Of a stretch of DNA of 64,000 bases, positions 49,554-59,722 are shown one piece after another. Source of the DNA: Saturnia japonica (taxonomy: Eukaryota > Arthropoda > Insecta > Lepidoptera > Saturniidae); the NCBI GenBank assembly GCA_033032175.1, contig CM065312.1, positions 1,922,001 through 1,986,000 of the forward strand. The letters are read 5' to 3'. Made by a program: the position numbers and the translations under genes. The stretch's first letter is position 1; every line of letters begins with the position of its first letter. Under the pieces are notes generated by a model. The model did not search any database and had not been told where the DNA came from. It was given only the letters and a program-made list of their open reading frames with translations.

Positions 49554-50492
49554 ATGATACATGTTCACGCGCCGGTGTAAGGGGGCGGGCAGGATCGGTC
49601 TCGAGGTGTCGAATAAATCTACCGGGGCCAGAGATTTAAATCAAACAGGTTATTGTATGATTAAACGGTTTTGATGGCGGTATTGCGTTTGATATATTTA
49701 TATATGATTGTCTTAATAAATTATTTGAACTCGTAATGGTTCAGTGGTAAGTAATCCGGATACCGTGTCATTTGATATAGGTTCGAATGATACATGTTCA
49801 CGCGCCGGTGTAAGGGGGCGGGCAGGATCGGTCTCGAGGTGTCGAATAAATCTACCGGGGCCAGAGATTTAAATCAAACAGGTTATTGTATGATTAAACG
49901 GTTTTGATGGCGGTATTGCGTTTGATATATTTATATATGATTGTCTTAATAAATTATTTGAACTCGTAATGGTTCAGTGGTAAGTAATCCGGATACCGTG
50001 TCATTTGATATAGGTTCGAATGATACATGTTCACGCGCCGGTGTAAGGGGGCGGGCAGGATCGGTCTCGAGGTGTCGAATAAATCTACCGGGGCCAGAGA
50101 TTTAAATCAAACAGGTTATTGTATGATTAAACGGTTTTGATGGCGGTATTGCGTTTGATATATTTATATATGATTGTCTTAATAAATTATTTGAACTCGT
50201 AATGGTTCAGTGGTAAGTAATCCGGATACCGTGTCATTTGATATAGGTTCGAATGATACATGTTCACGCGCCGGTGTAAGGGGGCGGGCAGGATCGGTCT
50301 CGAGGTGTCGAATAAATCTACCGGGGCCAGAGATTTAAATCAAACAGGTTATTGTATGATTAAACGGTTTTGATGGCGGTATTGCGTTTGATATATTTAT
50401 ATATGATTGTCTTAATAAATTATTTGAACTCGTAATGGTTCAGTGGTAAGTAATCCGGATACCGTGTCATTTGATATAGGTTCGAATGATAC

Positions 50493-50893
50493 TGTTATAT
50501 TAACCCGTGGGTAGTAAAAATACCGTTAAATTTAAGTAAATAAATTATTCGTAGATACTCAGTGAAACAAAATTCAAACAAACTCACTATACTGTGGTCG
50601 TACTTACAGCATCTCTCTCGATGTTCCTCTTGTAGATTTCTTCCTTTTTATAATAATAATAATAACTATTTATTACCAAAAAAGTTTACAAATTAAGATG
50701 ATTACATACACAAATAGGCAATGGGAAAGACTCGGCTGATGTTATGTGACGTGGTATAACCTCACCACACAGAGCTGGTTTTCAGTCTACCCCACATTAC
50801 GCCCAATCGACAGCTCGGCTTGGCTCGTCACATGATATTAAAATTTTATTAATTTCAATATAAGTTAAAGTCAGATATTAAAATATATTTATT
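50493..50893. other. Right flank of the satellite array
   Basis: The monomer similarity stops sharply after GGTTCGAATGATAC at 50492. No gene is seen up to the LINE that follows. Confidence 0.5.
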
Positions 50894-51660
50894 AAAACTT
50901 TGGCGCGAAGATTAAGTTCTGCTGCATTCGCAGTACGCAAGATTCGTCAGTTAACAGATATTGCCACCGCTAGGTTAGTCTACTTCGCTTACTTTCACAG
51001 CTTAATGTCTTACTGTATTTTGCTGTAGGGTTCAGCAGCTGAGGTAGATACCATATTTATATTACAAAAGCGGGCAGTTCGAGCAATTTACAATATGAGA
51101 CCCCGCGAATCACTAAAGTTCAAGTTTCAGGAATTCAGTATTTTAACTTTGCCCTCCCAATACATCCTTGATAACTTAATGTATGTTCTTAAAAACTTAG
51201 ACAAGCTGGATTTTGTCAAAGATCAGCACAATGTTAATGCTAGAAATAGAGATAAATTAGTCGTACCGTGTTTTATACTTAGTAAAACTAATATAAGTTT
51301 TTTATGTAGGTAATAGTGTTAGGTTCTATAACCAGATCCCGAAGCACAATACTGATTTGCCGGACAACAAGTTCAAGGACCATATCAAGCGGGTCTTACT
51401 GTCAAAAGGTTATTATAGGATGGATCATTATGTGAATGATAGTGATGTCTGGAAGTGACTCCCTCTCTGTGCATCCACTAATATATTATTATTGTACCTG
51501 TTATATTTGTAACATTTGTACAGTTAACAAAAAAAAGATAAACCCGATTGAGTTTCTTACCGGTTCTTCTCGATGTCTGGGACGTTTTCCGAACCGGCAG
51601 TAGTGTTTTGACGTTCATAAGTGCCGTCTTAGGGCCTAAATTGAATAAACATTATTTTGA
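50894..51660 (+). pseudogene. Jockey/CR1-like LINE, ORF C-terminus and 3' UTR
   Basis: Plus-strand coding from about 50903 reads RRLSSAAFAVRKIRQL, then LVYFAYFHSLMSYCILL followed by TAG where these elements usually have Trp (51026-51028). It goes on with ILQKRAVRAIYN and LKFKFQEFSILTLPSQYILD (to about residue 31 of the following open frame). A +1 shift after 51313 restores VRFYNQIPK, KGYYRMDHYVNDSDVWK and a stop at 51456-51458. The 3' UTR contains GGGACGTTTTCCGAACCGGC and ends at TTGAATAAAC near 51650. The catalytic palm is absent. An inverted copy is at 55255-56130, and 3' ends are also at 29040 and 62270. This family ends only a few hundred bases from the satellite. Confidence 0.85.
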
Positions 51661-51938
51661 TTTTGATACTTAAAAAATAATAATAATAAGAAAATTTTAG
51701 TATTTCAATTTATGTCCATGATATTATTTCAAATTAATTGTTAGTGAAAAGAGTAGTATATTAATAACATAGATATAATAAAATAATAAATAGATGATTA
51801 ATTAATTGATTATCGAGTGCACTACATGCATTATTGAGGTTGCTAAATTCTATTTTGTTCTACCAAAATAAAAAGGAGTGTTTTAATCACTAAAAAGGTC
51901 TTGAACATCGACGGAAAGATTCCAGTTTATCTGTTTTT

Positions 51939-52279
51939 TACCGGATACATTTTGGCGAGTGTGCGTTGGAATTGCAAAACTTAATTCCACCAATCCCCTT
52001 ACCACCATCGGACGGTAAGAGACACTGCGAAGTGTCATCGATTTATGTTAGATATTCCAGCAGTGTGCACAAAGCGTTTTGCTAGCACATTTATAATGCG
52101 CACCGCTAAAGAGTGAAATACTTTGCCGGATTTCGTTTTCCCCATAATTATAACCTGGGTATCTTCAAGTCTCGAGTGAATAGGTACCTTCTAGGCAAGC
52201 GTGCTCCGTCGTAGACCACACCATCACTTACGATCAGGTGAGATAGTGGTCAAACGCGAGCCTAACCATAGTAAAAAAA
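51939..52279 (+). pseudogene. Second Jockey-like LINE, ORF C-terminus and poly-A tail
   Basis: The plus strand reads FGECALELQNLIPP from about 51951. In a shifted frame it then gives RFASTFIMRTAKE-stop-NTLPDFVFP (the stop replaces an expected Trp), then shifts back to [20 protein letters not shown] and the stop at 52212-52214. The blocks GEC..EL..LIP, RTA.EWN.LP..VFP and NL..FK.RV.R are the usual order at the C-terminus of Jockey-type ORF2. The 3' UTR has CATCACTTACGATCAGGTGA and ends in an A-run at 52271-52278. Two frameshifts and at least one stop mark it as dead. Confidence 0.75.
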
Positions 52280-52382
52280 ACATCATTTAAAAGGGGAAGA
52301 TTTTGTTGAATTACGCAATTGGAGCGTTAAGCTATGACTCTATGAGTGAACTACTGTGTCTTTTCATACATATATACACCTT

Positions 52383-52730
52383 TTTAAGCGTATAGCGTGC
52401 ACGGAAGACAGTGAGATTTGGCATGGTTAAAGTTTATATGGAGAAGTAGTGCAGAAAGATAACATTTATCGTAATATCTGTCTGTTACTAATATATAAAA
52501 TTAAATAAATTAATACTGTGAATCCTAACCCGACCGGTGCCATTGAACTTAGACCCCCCAAAATATTGACATTGTCACTCAACGAGAAGTGACAGCAAGT
52601 GATGTAGGTAATACTCATTGTTTAGGTTCATGAATACTGCAAATGTCAAATAGAAAATAGTCTATTATCAAAAAGTCGCTGATCGAATTTCGACCTTAGG
52701 GCGATCGCTAGTTCGAATAGATACTCATTG
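52383..52730 (+). repeat. Direct repeat family L, copy 1
   Basis: Parallels 54023-54324: TTTTTAAGC, TTAAAGTTTATATGGAGAAG, CCATTGAACTTAGACCCCCC, AAAATATTGAC, TACTCATTGTTTA-like, and a shared end at TCGAATTTCGA. It is non-coding, and its family was not recognised. Confidence 0.65.
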
Positions 52731-52844
52731 TTTTGAGTAGATTCAAGACATTTCCAGATGCTTAGAGAACACTTTTGTTTTTACTCCTATTGTAACAATA
52801 AAATGAGTAATGCTTTCGGTGAAGGAATAACAGTGTTAAAACAC

Positions 52845-53172
52845 AACTTCACCTTATGCTAAGTGACGATAGTGGTCCAATATGTAATACGCTAGCTAAG
52901 CCAAGAATAAGACTACCTCTCAATTACAGTTGCCGCAATACATCTGCAGGCATAGAATTATGAATTACTCTTTGTCTGCAGGCGTTTGAAGACGAATTTT
53001 CTACTTGAGGGTGGTAGTTAGCTATGGGGGAATTAGAAAATGACCTACCAATTGGCTTTGGTTTCATCATGATGTTTTCTTTACCGAAAGCTCAGGGTTC
53101 ATTATAGGATTCGAACCTAAGTTAATCGAAGCGATGCAGTCGTGTCCGAACACGCTTTAAAACCACTACCAC
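52845..53172 (-). mobile_element. tRNA-derived SINE family B, full-length copy with small insertion
   Basis: Minus-oriented. The right end holds the head with a perfect B-box AGGTTCGAATCC (minus strand) and an A-box-like GTGGTAGTGGTTTTAAAGC. The tail is at the left (TATCGTCACTTAGCATAAGG). The body contains TGATGAAACCAAAGCC and ACTACCACCCTCAAGTAG. The 36-base stretch 52940-52980 is bounded by repeated TCTGCAGGC, an insertion or duplication not seen in other copies. Confidence 0.75.
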
Positions 53173-53689
53173 TTAAAAAAAAAAAACAAATTATAAAGTT
53201 AGAAGATGTCAGCTTCCAGTCAAAATAACTGGCTATAAATTATCATAATGGTCGATCAATTCCCGTTCATTGTTTTTATTTGACAGTTAACGTCAAATTT
53301 GGATGTGAGTACATCTAAGCAGATGGTCGTTAACATACTGTAAGGATAGGTTCACACTTGCGAATATTAATCTCTTTTTTAAAACACATACTGATTCCTT
53401 TATAAATTAAATAGAAATTTAAAATTGAACATAATGGACTGTTTTTATACATTTTTTAATAGAATGCGTTGAAAGACCGGCATAATATTCAAATTCTCAA
53501 TAACATTAATTTTTACACAAAGAAGTTTGAAAAGTATCATCATGGCACCGGAAGTTTACTCTGATGTGTGTTTACACAAATAATAAAATATTGTTTTTAT
53601 ATATTACAAGAATACTTTTTTATAATTAACAAAAAAGTCTCATATATTATATTTTTTGGGGTATGGGTAAAATATCATATCGAGACTTA
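53173..53689. other. Gene-free stretch
   Basis: No gene or repeat recognised. Confidence 0.4.
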
Positions 53690-53930
53690 AGACACACAAG
53701 CCTAGATTCCCTGTACGTGGTGCACCTTGTTGAGTAATGGACGAGGAAATGGCGATAGCGGCCACCCCGCTATACAGGCTAACTTGGTTGTAATCACCAT
53801 ACATATTGTAAAAAGGTTTTCATTGTGATTCGCTAACGTGCATATCCATTTGCTATTTACGAAGGCCGACATGACAGCAGTGACCAGCGATAAATTGTTG
53901 GCCTCTCCGTGTTTGACACAAATACAAATG
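53690..53930 (+). repeat. Dispersed repeat family C, diverged copy
   Basis: Shares TGGTGCACCTTGTTGAGTAA, GGACGAGGAAATGGCGATAG and GACATGACAGCAGTGACCAG with the copies at 7195 and 61873, but with more differences. Confidence 0.55.
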
Positions 53931-54022
53931 AGTTTACAAATGAGAAATTTATGCTTTTGATTAACGAATAACCAGTCAGCTTACGTTACAAGTTACAATA
54001 CGTTAAAAGAAAACTTCTAACT

Positions 54023-54324
54023 CATTTTTAAGCATATTGCGCACTCGGACGACGGTATAATTGGGCATTTTTAAAGTTTATATGGAGAAGGAGTGGAGAA
54101 AGTTAATATTTCTATAGAATATATGTTGCAAATACATTAAATTTCATTAAATAATACTCTGAATACTACCCTGACCTTTTCCAATGAACTTAGACCCCCC
54201 AAAACATTAAAATATTGACTCCAACAATATTCATTGTTTACCTCCATATTGCAAATGTTAAACTGATAACAAATAATGATCAATATGATCAAAAATTTGC
54301 TGGTCGAATTTCGATCACTAGTCA
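54023..54324 (+). repeat. Direct repeat family L, copy 2
   Basis: Direct-orientation partner of 52383-52730: AAAGTTTATATGGAGAAGGA, CCAATGAACTTAGACCCCCC, AAAATATTGACTCC, ATTCATTGTTTACC and TCGAATTTCGATCA. The open frames crossing it on both strands are accidental. Confidence 0.65.
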
Positions 54325-54960
54325 TAATTATTTGGTATATTCTTATGTTTCTCAGAATATAGCCTGTATAGTGCAACAAGGCTGCTTTTACGAGACCGAA
54401 ACCTCTGTTCGAGTATGTGTACTAAGCCTTAAACCAGCTGATATCCAGTAGAGAGGCTTGCTACACGCGCTTGTTGGTTCAGACGCGACGCGTCAATTAC
54501 CCGACACTCTCTCGACAATGAACACTCTGCTGACCTTTACATTGGACTTGTTTGCGGCCGTAATGTTGTTAATTAATCATAATTCATTTAGTTATTTTAT
54601 TTAATAACTAAATTGAACAGTTTAAATATGTTAATTTAACGCGCATTTGTGTTTGCTAAATATGACACGTATAAGAAAGAAATTGCGTTAGATGACTCTA
54701 ATCTATTCTATTATAAATATTAATAATAATTACTTCTATTATTATGATTATTAATTCTATCATTTGAAGTTTAGGAAAAATATTTATGGTTTTTCGTTTT
54801 CATTTTCTGGTAAAAAATGGCAACCCCAAATGGCTTAATGGGCAGCCATTTTGTGACGCTAAAATAGTCGTCTCCAGATTACGCAGATTTTGTAGTAATG
54901 TAAGCTCCAATTAGACAAAGAGCCATCAGACTCACCACCATCGTCGTACTTATTGTAAAT
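54325..54960. other. Gene-free stretch
   Basis: No gene recognised. Confidence 0.4.
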
Positions 54961-55190
54961 CCTTTCTGGAAAAAGATTTAGCATACGGCCCACCTGATGA
55001 TATCACCTATCGTAGCTTATTACGTATTACGTACCTGCATTTCCATAGGTACCTATCACAAGCGCGACTTTGAACCCCCTATCCAAAGTAGCTCTGGTAA
55101 TTCTACTCACCGCAGGATACAACACAAAGTTATTTGGCTTTCTTCTGTAGGTTAGAGGTATTCCACTAGTCGGGCTGCCACAAATAGACA
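54961..55190 (+). repeat. Dispersed repeat family D, copy 5
   Basis: CATACGGCCCACCTGATGAT, GCTCTGGTAATTCTACTCAC, CGCAGGATACAACACAAAG, TTCTTCTGTAGGTTAGAGGT and a GTCGGGCTGCC end. A short duplication (TACGTATTACGTACC near 55021) expands it. Confidence 0.6.
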
Positions 55191-55254
55191 AAAATTTTCA
55201 AAGATAATTCTCTATCCCTTGACTCACTTGTCGTCACTTAAGTTGAAAATAAAA

Positions 55255-56130
55255 AAAAAACAAAATCAAAATAAAAAAACCTTAATCAATTTAAGCCCTA
55301 AAAAGACACTTATGAACGTCAAAACACTACTACCGGTTGGGAAAATATCCCAGTCCTCGAAAAGAACCGGTAAGAAACTCGATCTGGTTTTTCTTTTTTC
55401 AACAGTACAAAAATGCTAACATAATACAGTAATATGCGAATTACAATTTTAACACCGACGACCGAAGTCTACGAAGCGAGGAACCTCTCCGCTAGGAGTA
55501 ATAGTGTTCTGTGGAGGAACCGCACTTACAAAATAGCAACGCGGGCGGCCTAGCCGCTGAACCGCCGCGCCGCGCCGCGTTTTTGTCTTAGAGTTTGATG
55601 TAGCTTAGTCTGAATGGAAGAAATTTGTCATCACAAGACAATAATTATGGTTTTTTATAGTTGGCCTTCAAAGGAGCATGGCCTTCCATAGTCCACCCAC
55701 CTTAATATAATGCAATAATTAATCATTTCGTGCATTCCCAGAGAGAGAGTCACCTCCAAACATAGTGTAAAGACAGTGGTCTTTCACATAATGATCCACC
55801 CTATAATAACCTTTTGACAGTAGAACCTGTTTGACATAGGCTTTGAACTTGTTTTAACTTATTATAGAACCTAACACTATTACCTAAAAAACTTATATTA
55901 GTCTTACTAAATCTAAAACACGGTACGACTAATTTATTTCTATTTCTAGTATTAACATTGTGCTGATTTTGACAAAATCTAACTTGACTAAGTTTTTACG
56001 AATATTCATTATGATATCAAGAACGTATTGGGAGGGCAATGTTAAAATACTAAATTCCTGGAACTTGTTCTTTAGTGAAACAAAACACAGGGCTTGATAA
56101 GTATAGGACACAAGACTTGATAGGTGCATA
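55255..56130 (-). pseudogene. Inverted copy of the LINE at 50.9 kb, with a GC-rich insertion
   Basis: On the minus strand, 56130-55929 encodes a KNKFQEFSILTLPSQYVLD block almost identical to the plus-strand copy at 51110-51170. Next come GGTTATTATAGGGTGGATCA (about 55795) and the 3' UTR core, reversed here as CCGGTTGGGAAAATATCCCA, reaching the element end near 55255. Between about 55435 and 55710 some 270 bases have no counterpart in the other copy, including the GC-rich block 55540-55580. Frame breaks make it non-functional. Confidence 0.75.
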
Positions 56131-58734
56131 CATACACCTGTGGTGACCTACGAGGAATTAGATCTATTAAAACTAAGTGAAGTTCTCATTATTATAAATT
56201 AAATTTAACTTATTAAAAACAAACACAATAATTGCGCATGCGCGGTATAATCATGTTTGTCAATTTGCGAAACTAATACTTTTAATGGGTTCTCGTTAAT
56301 AATGTAATTTACAAAAGACGTTTTAACTGAGCAGATGTTTTTATTATACAAGCACGCTGTGATCAACGCCTTTTATCTATGGTTCCGTACAGGGCTATAT
56401 TATTCGTTTTGTAACTTGATAGTATAATTTTACAAGGACGTGTACATCAGTTTTATGGAATTTATCGAAAATTAATGAACAAATTACCAGAATTTATTTA
56501 CACGATTATAAGTATACAGGCTACGTCAAACAATTAAATTCAATTGAAATCAACTGTAATCGATTTTAGAACGTAAATTTCCTTAGGTTCCCGTTTTTTT
56601 CCAAATTAGTGTGTATACGTAAAATAGATAGAATGGTCTGTTACGAATATATATAACAGTATCCTAAAACAAAATAAAGTAAGTATAGACTTTAATAAAA
56701 GCGATATAGCGGATAGGTGGTTCTACATAATGCATATCTCGTGCTAATATAACGCCGCTGCGCCTCGCCACGAGTCACGGAAACGATCGCCGTTTAATGC
56801 CCAACGGCATTACTGTTATGAGAGCAAATGTCGCTACGTGAAGTAATTATAACATTATTATGTAATCACGAGCAACTGGCATCGAATAATAATAATAACT
56901 TACCATATCAAGTACCAACATACCTTCTTCTTGCTTTTCCCCATCTAAGTAGTGTCGCATGTTTTCATAACGAACTAAGAATGGTCTTCGTGCTTTAAGA
57001 CCCTGCTCAGAAGGAGCGATTTACGTAAGAGGATTTGGGGGTTTGATTCAGGCTGTATTTAAAAGGACCTGAACAAATCGGTCGACTTGTGGCTAGCTTA
57101 CTATCGCTAGAAAAGACGAAAAAGAAGAGATAGTAGAAAGTACTTAGTATATTCAACTATACAGGATAGAATGACAAATAGTAACTACGTTTGTCACTTT
57201 GTATCCAATTGGATTTTGAAGAGTTCCCTGGTTTATCTTCGAAATTGAAGGTCCAATGCCTATGTAATGAAATTACGGCTGAACATCCATTAAAAAAAAA
57301 TATACATTCGAATTGCGTAACCTCGGTCTTTTTTTTCCGACATCAAAAAAACGATCTTTGACTTCGAAGATTTGACACTACGTAACACCTGAAAATTACT
57401 AAAGTTGGTTTTTTTTGTCACAATAGTCTTATTTAGCCTTTTGGTATCCGAATTATCCGCCCTGTCTCTCCAGTCTGTCGTAATTTAAATTAGAAACATC
57501 AACTAACAGTATTATGAGGAGTTAGTAACAATCCATCTCAGTCCTGAATATCACGTAAATGACTATCCCTTTGTACCGGAGAATGAGATCGTGAAACGTT
57601 TAAGCAACACTTAACTGCTAGATGAGATCGAGTACCGTAGTGTTGCCAGGAAATGTAACCTTTTATTGACACCAACGAATTTTAACAAATATACTGGAGC
57701 CATATTATTTCTAATTGCGTGATTCAAGGTCGACCGATTTTTTGTTTTGTCTGCGAAACTGAAATTGACTCAGAGGATAGATAGCGCTTATTCAATAAAA
57801 AAAAAATTAATCATTTCAATTTTGGTTTATATTTATTTATTACATTGAAATCTATGAAAGGAAGAATATTAACATACATAATACTTCTGACCTAATAAGC
57901 CATCATCCAATAAAAATACAGTTCAGGTTTGGCAATTTTAAAATTGTACTTGTTCATACTATCATATTATATATTCTATAATACTTGCTTAAAATGTTAT
58001 CTAAAGAAGAAATATCGAAAAAGTTTCTTAGATAAAAGGGGAAGAAGTATTTACATTATTGTTACTAATTATATTTCATAGTTATTTTCCATCTCATTAC
58101 TAGTGAATGCTGGGCGTGGGCATTCTCTCTCTCTCTCTCTCTGCCTATACTGTCAGGATCATAATTCAATAATTCTAAAATTTTAAAACTGAGAAACACC
58201 TCACAATATTATTATTTTTTTTCTGGAATTCTTCATTGAATGAAAACAAACAAAAGATACCTTTACAAGACTGATGGCGTACCTATTCCAAAATAATTTT
58301 TGAACGCACTCAATGTAACTGATTCACGGAATCCTCCTGACTATGCCAAGGAACTCAGTTTAAGAATCACTGTGCTCCACATATTTTTCTACGTTTATAG
58401 ACAAATAATATTCTACGATTTTCGGGTTGTCGTTTTAATCCCTGGCAACACCACACAACCCCGCTTCAGGGCACAATTATGGTCACAAAGGTGCTCTGTA
58501 TCTACTCCATCCTGTGAGCATAAACATTGTAACCGAGTTTCGACTAAGACTCGCTCGCTACCGTAATTGAGGACAGATTGTGTTTTGTGTTAACATACGA
58601 GAGAGCGAGTCATTTTTAATAAAGTTATATAAGAATAAATTTTTCAATGAGGAAATATCGTTTCTACTGCGTAAGCAAGAATTATCTACAAAGTTTAGGA
58701 GATGTAGGTCACAAATCTCTTAGGAAATGTCTCT
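56131..58734. other. Gene-free stretch with a (TC)n microsatellite
   Basis: About 2.6 kb without any recognised gene. A perfect (TC)n run lies at 58124-58142. A CpG-containing patch at 56755-56800 stands out slightly. Confidence 0.45.
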
Positions 58735-58990
58735 CTACCTGGAGCAGTCCGACTGGGGGAAAACCTTCACCCTATAGAAGATCGCAGCCAAATACCCTCG
58801 TGTTGTGTTCCTGCGATGAGTAGGGTTTCCAAAGCTCCTTGCGGAAGGGATTTCAAGGTCGACAGCACGCTAGGAATACCTCCATTGTTACAAGCGTCCA
58901 TAGGCTACTATATCCACTTACCATGGGGGCGTATGCTTCTTTGCACCCTAAACTGTAAAAAAACACAAACTGCTCTGCACTGCAGTTTTC
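58735..58990 (-). repeat. Dispersed repeat family D, copy 6 (reverse)
   Basis: Plus strand shows the family reversed: GGAGCAGTCCGACTGGGGGA, CCCTATAGAAGATCGCAGCC, TGTGTTCCTGCGATGAGTAG, GGGATTTCAAGGTCGACAGC, CCATAGGCTACTATATCCAC. It is the most complete copy of family D here. Confidence 0.65.
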
Positions 58991-59382
58991 CCTTAAGAAC
59001 TATCAAAATTTTATGATTAGCAACACGCCAGAGCGTTGCAGAAAGAGCTTTACCTCAGTATTGAAATACCGCTTCAATGATTTTGAGGAGATCCCTGGTG
59101 TATCTTCGAAGTTGAAGATCCAATGCCAATGAAATTAAAATGGGTCACCCCTGTGGTATCCATGAACTTTCCGATGATTTTTTTTTAATCTCAATCAGTT
59201 CATAAACAAAGAGGTTTTGGAAGAACAATTGAGCATCAATAAAAAAATGCATTCGAATTGAGAACCTCCTCCTTTTTTGAAGTCAGTTAAAAAGTACTTG
59301 GCAGATAATATTTTTTCCTTCCGCAATTCGTTGTCCCATGTGGCCTGAAGTCCTTCGGACATAATGTAAAGAGATATTTGAT
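58991..59382. other. Gene-free stretch
   Basis: Contains a block (CCCTGGTGTATCTTCGAAGT, then AGATCCAATGCCAATGAA) that also occurs near 57228-57270, so a further repeat family is present but undefined. Confidence 0.4.
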
Positions 59383-59475
59383 CAGGTCGGCATGACAGCG
59401 GTGACTGAGGATGGATTGTAGATCCCAGGGTAGTCGCTGATGTTATTGGATTATACTATATAGTCACTTTGTCGT
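59383..59475 (+). repeat. Dispersed repeat family C, 3' fragment
   Basis: GGCATGACAGCGGTGACTGA, GATGGATTGTA and GGATTATACTATATAG correspond to the end of the copies at 7195 and 61873. Confidence 0.45.
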
Positions 59476-59569
59476 GCTAAGATAAAAAAACTCCTATCAT
59501 AGTGACCTTTGTCACATACTTCATTTTTTTAAATAGATTTTTAACGTTCGCTCACAATCTCTGATATTA

Positions 59570-59722
59570 AGTGCTAAGTCTAGTGGGGAAATTGACTCTC
59601 AAATGTAGCTGCCGTAACACACCTTTAGGTGCTTGGCCACAGATTTTCAATTTCCCCCACCAGGCTTAGCGTGTCACCATCTTGGTCCAAATCAGCACTT
59701 AACTTCAGAAGAAAATGTAAGA
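59570..59722. mobile_element. SINE family B tail in fold-back arrangement
   Basis: The left half (TAAGTGCTAAGTCTAGTGGG to TTGGCCACAGATTTTCAATT) is the family B body and tail in minus orientation. The right half (CCCCACCAGGCTTAGCGTGT, CACCATCTTGGTCC, AGCACTTAACTTCAG) is the same tail in plus orientation. The outer ends TAAGTGCT / AGCACTTA are inverted repeats, so the unit could fold into a hairpin. Confidence 0.6.

Larger units (their letters stand above)
32314..50492 (+). repeat. 233-bp satellite array, 79 head-to-tail units
   Basis: An uninterrupted tandem array. Counting each unit from ATGATACATG, I place 79 starts between 32314 and 50253: 77 full units of 231-234 bp (mode 233) and two truncated units (44184-44288, 105 bp; 49412-49553, 142 bp). 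Most units are identical; differences are single substitutions or 1-2 base indels. Each unit has a GC-rich third (roughly unit positions 11-80, with GGGGGCGGGCAGG) and an AT-rich part with GATATATTTATATATG. A tRNA-like module (unit positions 184-233 plus the first four of the next unit) holds A- and B-box motifs. All units point the same way. No protein is encoded. The very low divergence implies recent amplification or strong homogenisation. Confidence 0.98.

Noticed and set aside
49338..49568. Open frame with poly-Lys and poly-Phe
   Set aside because: It is a translation of the A30-T38 block and satellite sequence, not a gene.
32314..50492. CRISPR-like array
   Set aside because: The whole 233-bp unit repeats, with no short repeat separated by unique spacers, and the setting is eukaryotic.
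32313..50492. Helitron-type ends for the satellite array
   Set aside because: There is no 5' TC, no 3' CTRR and no terminal hairpin at the borders; the shared AATGATAC is better read as microhomology.
54137..54451. Overlapping open frames of about 80 codons on both strands
   Set aside because: They lie over repeat family L copy 2, and the same frames are not kept in copy 1.
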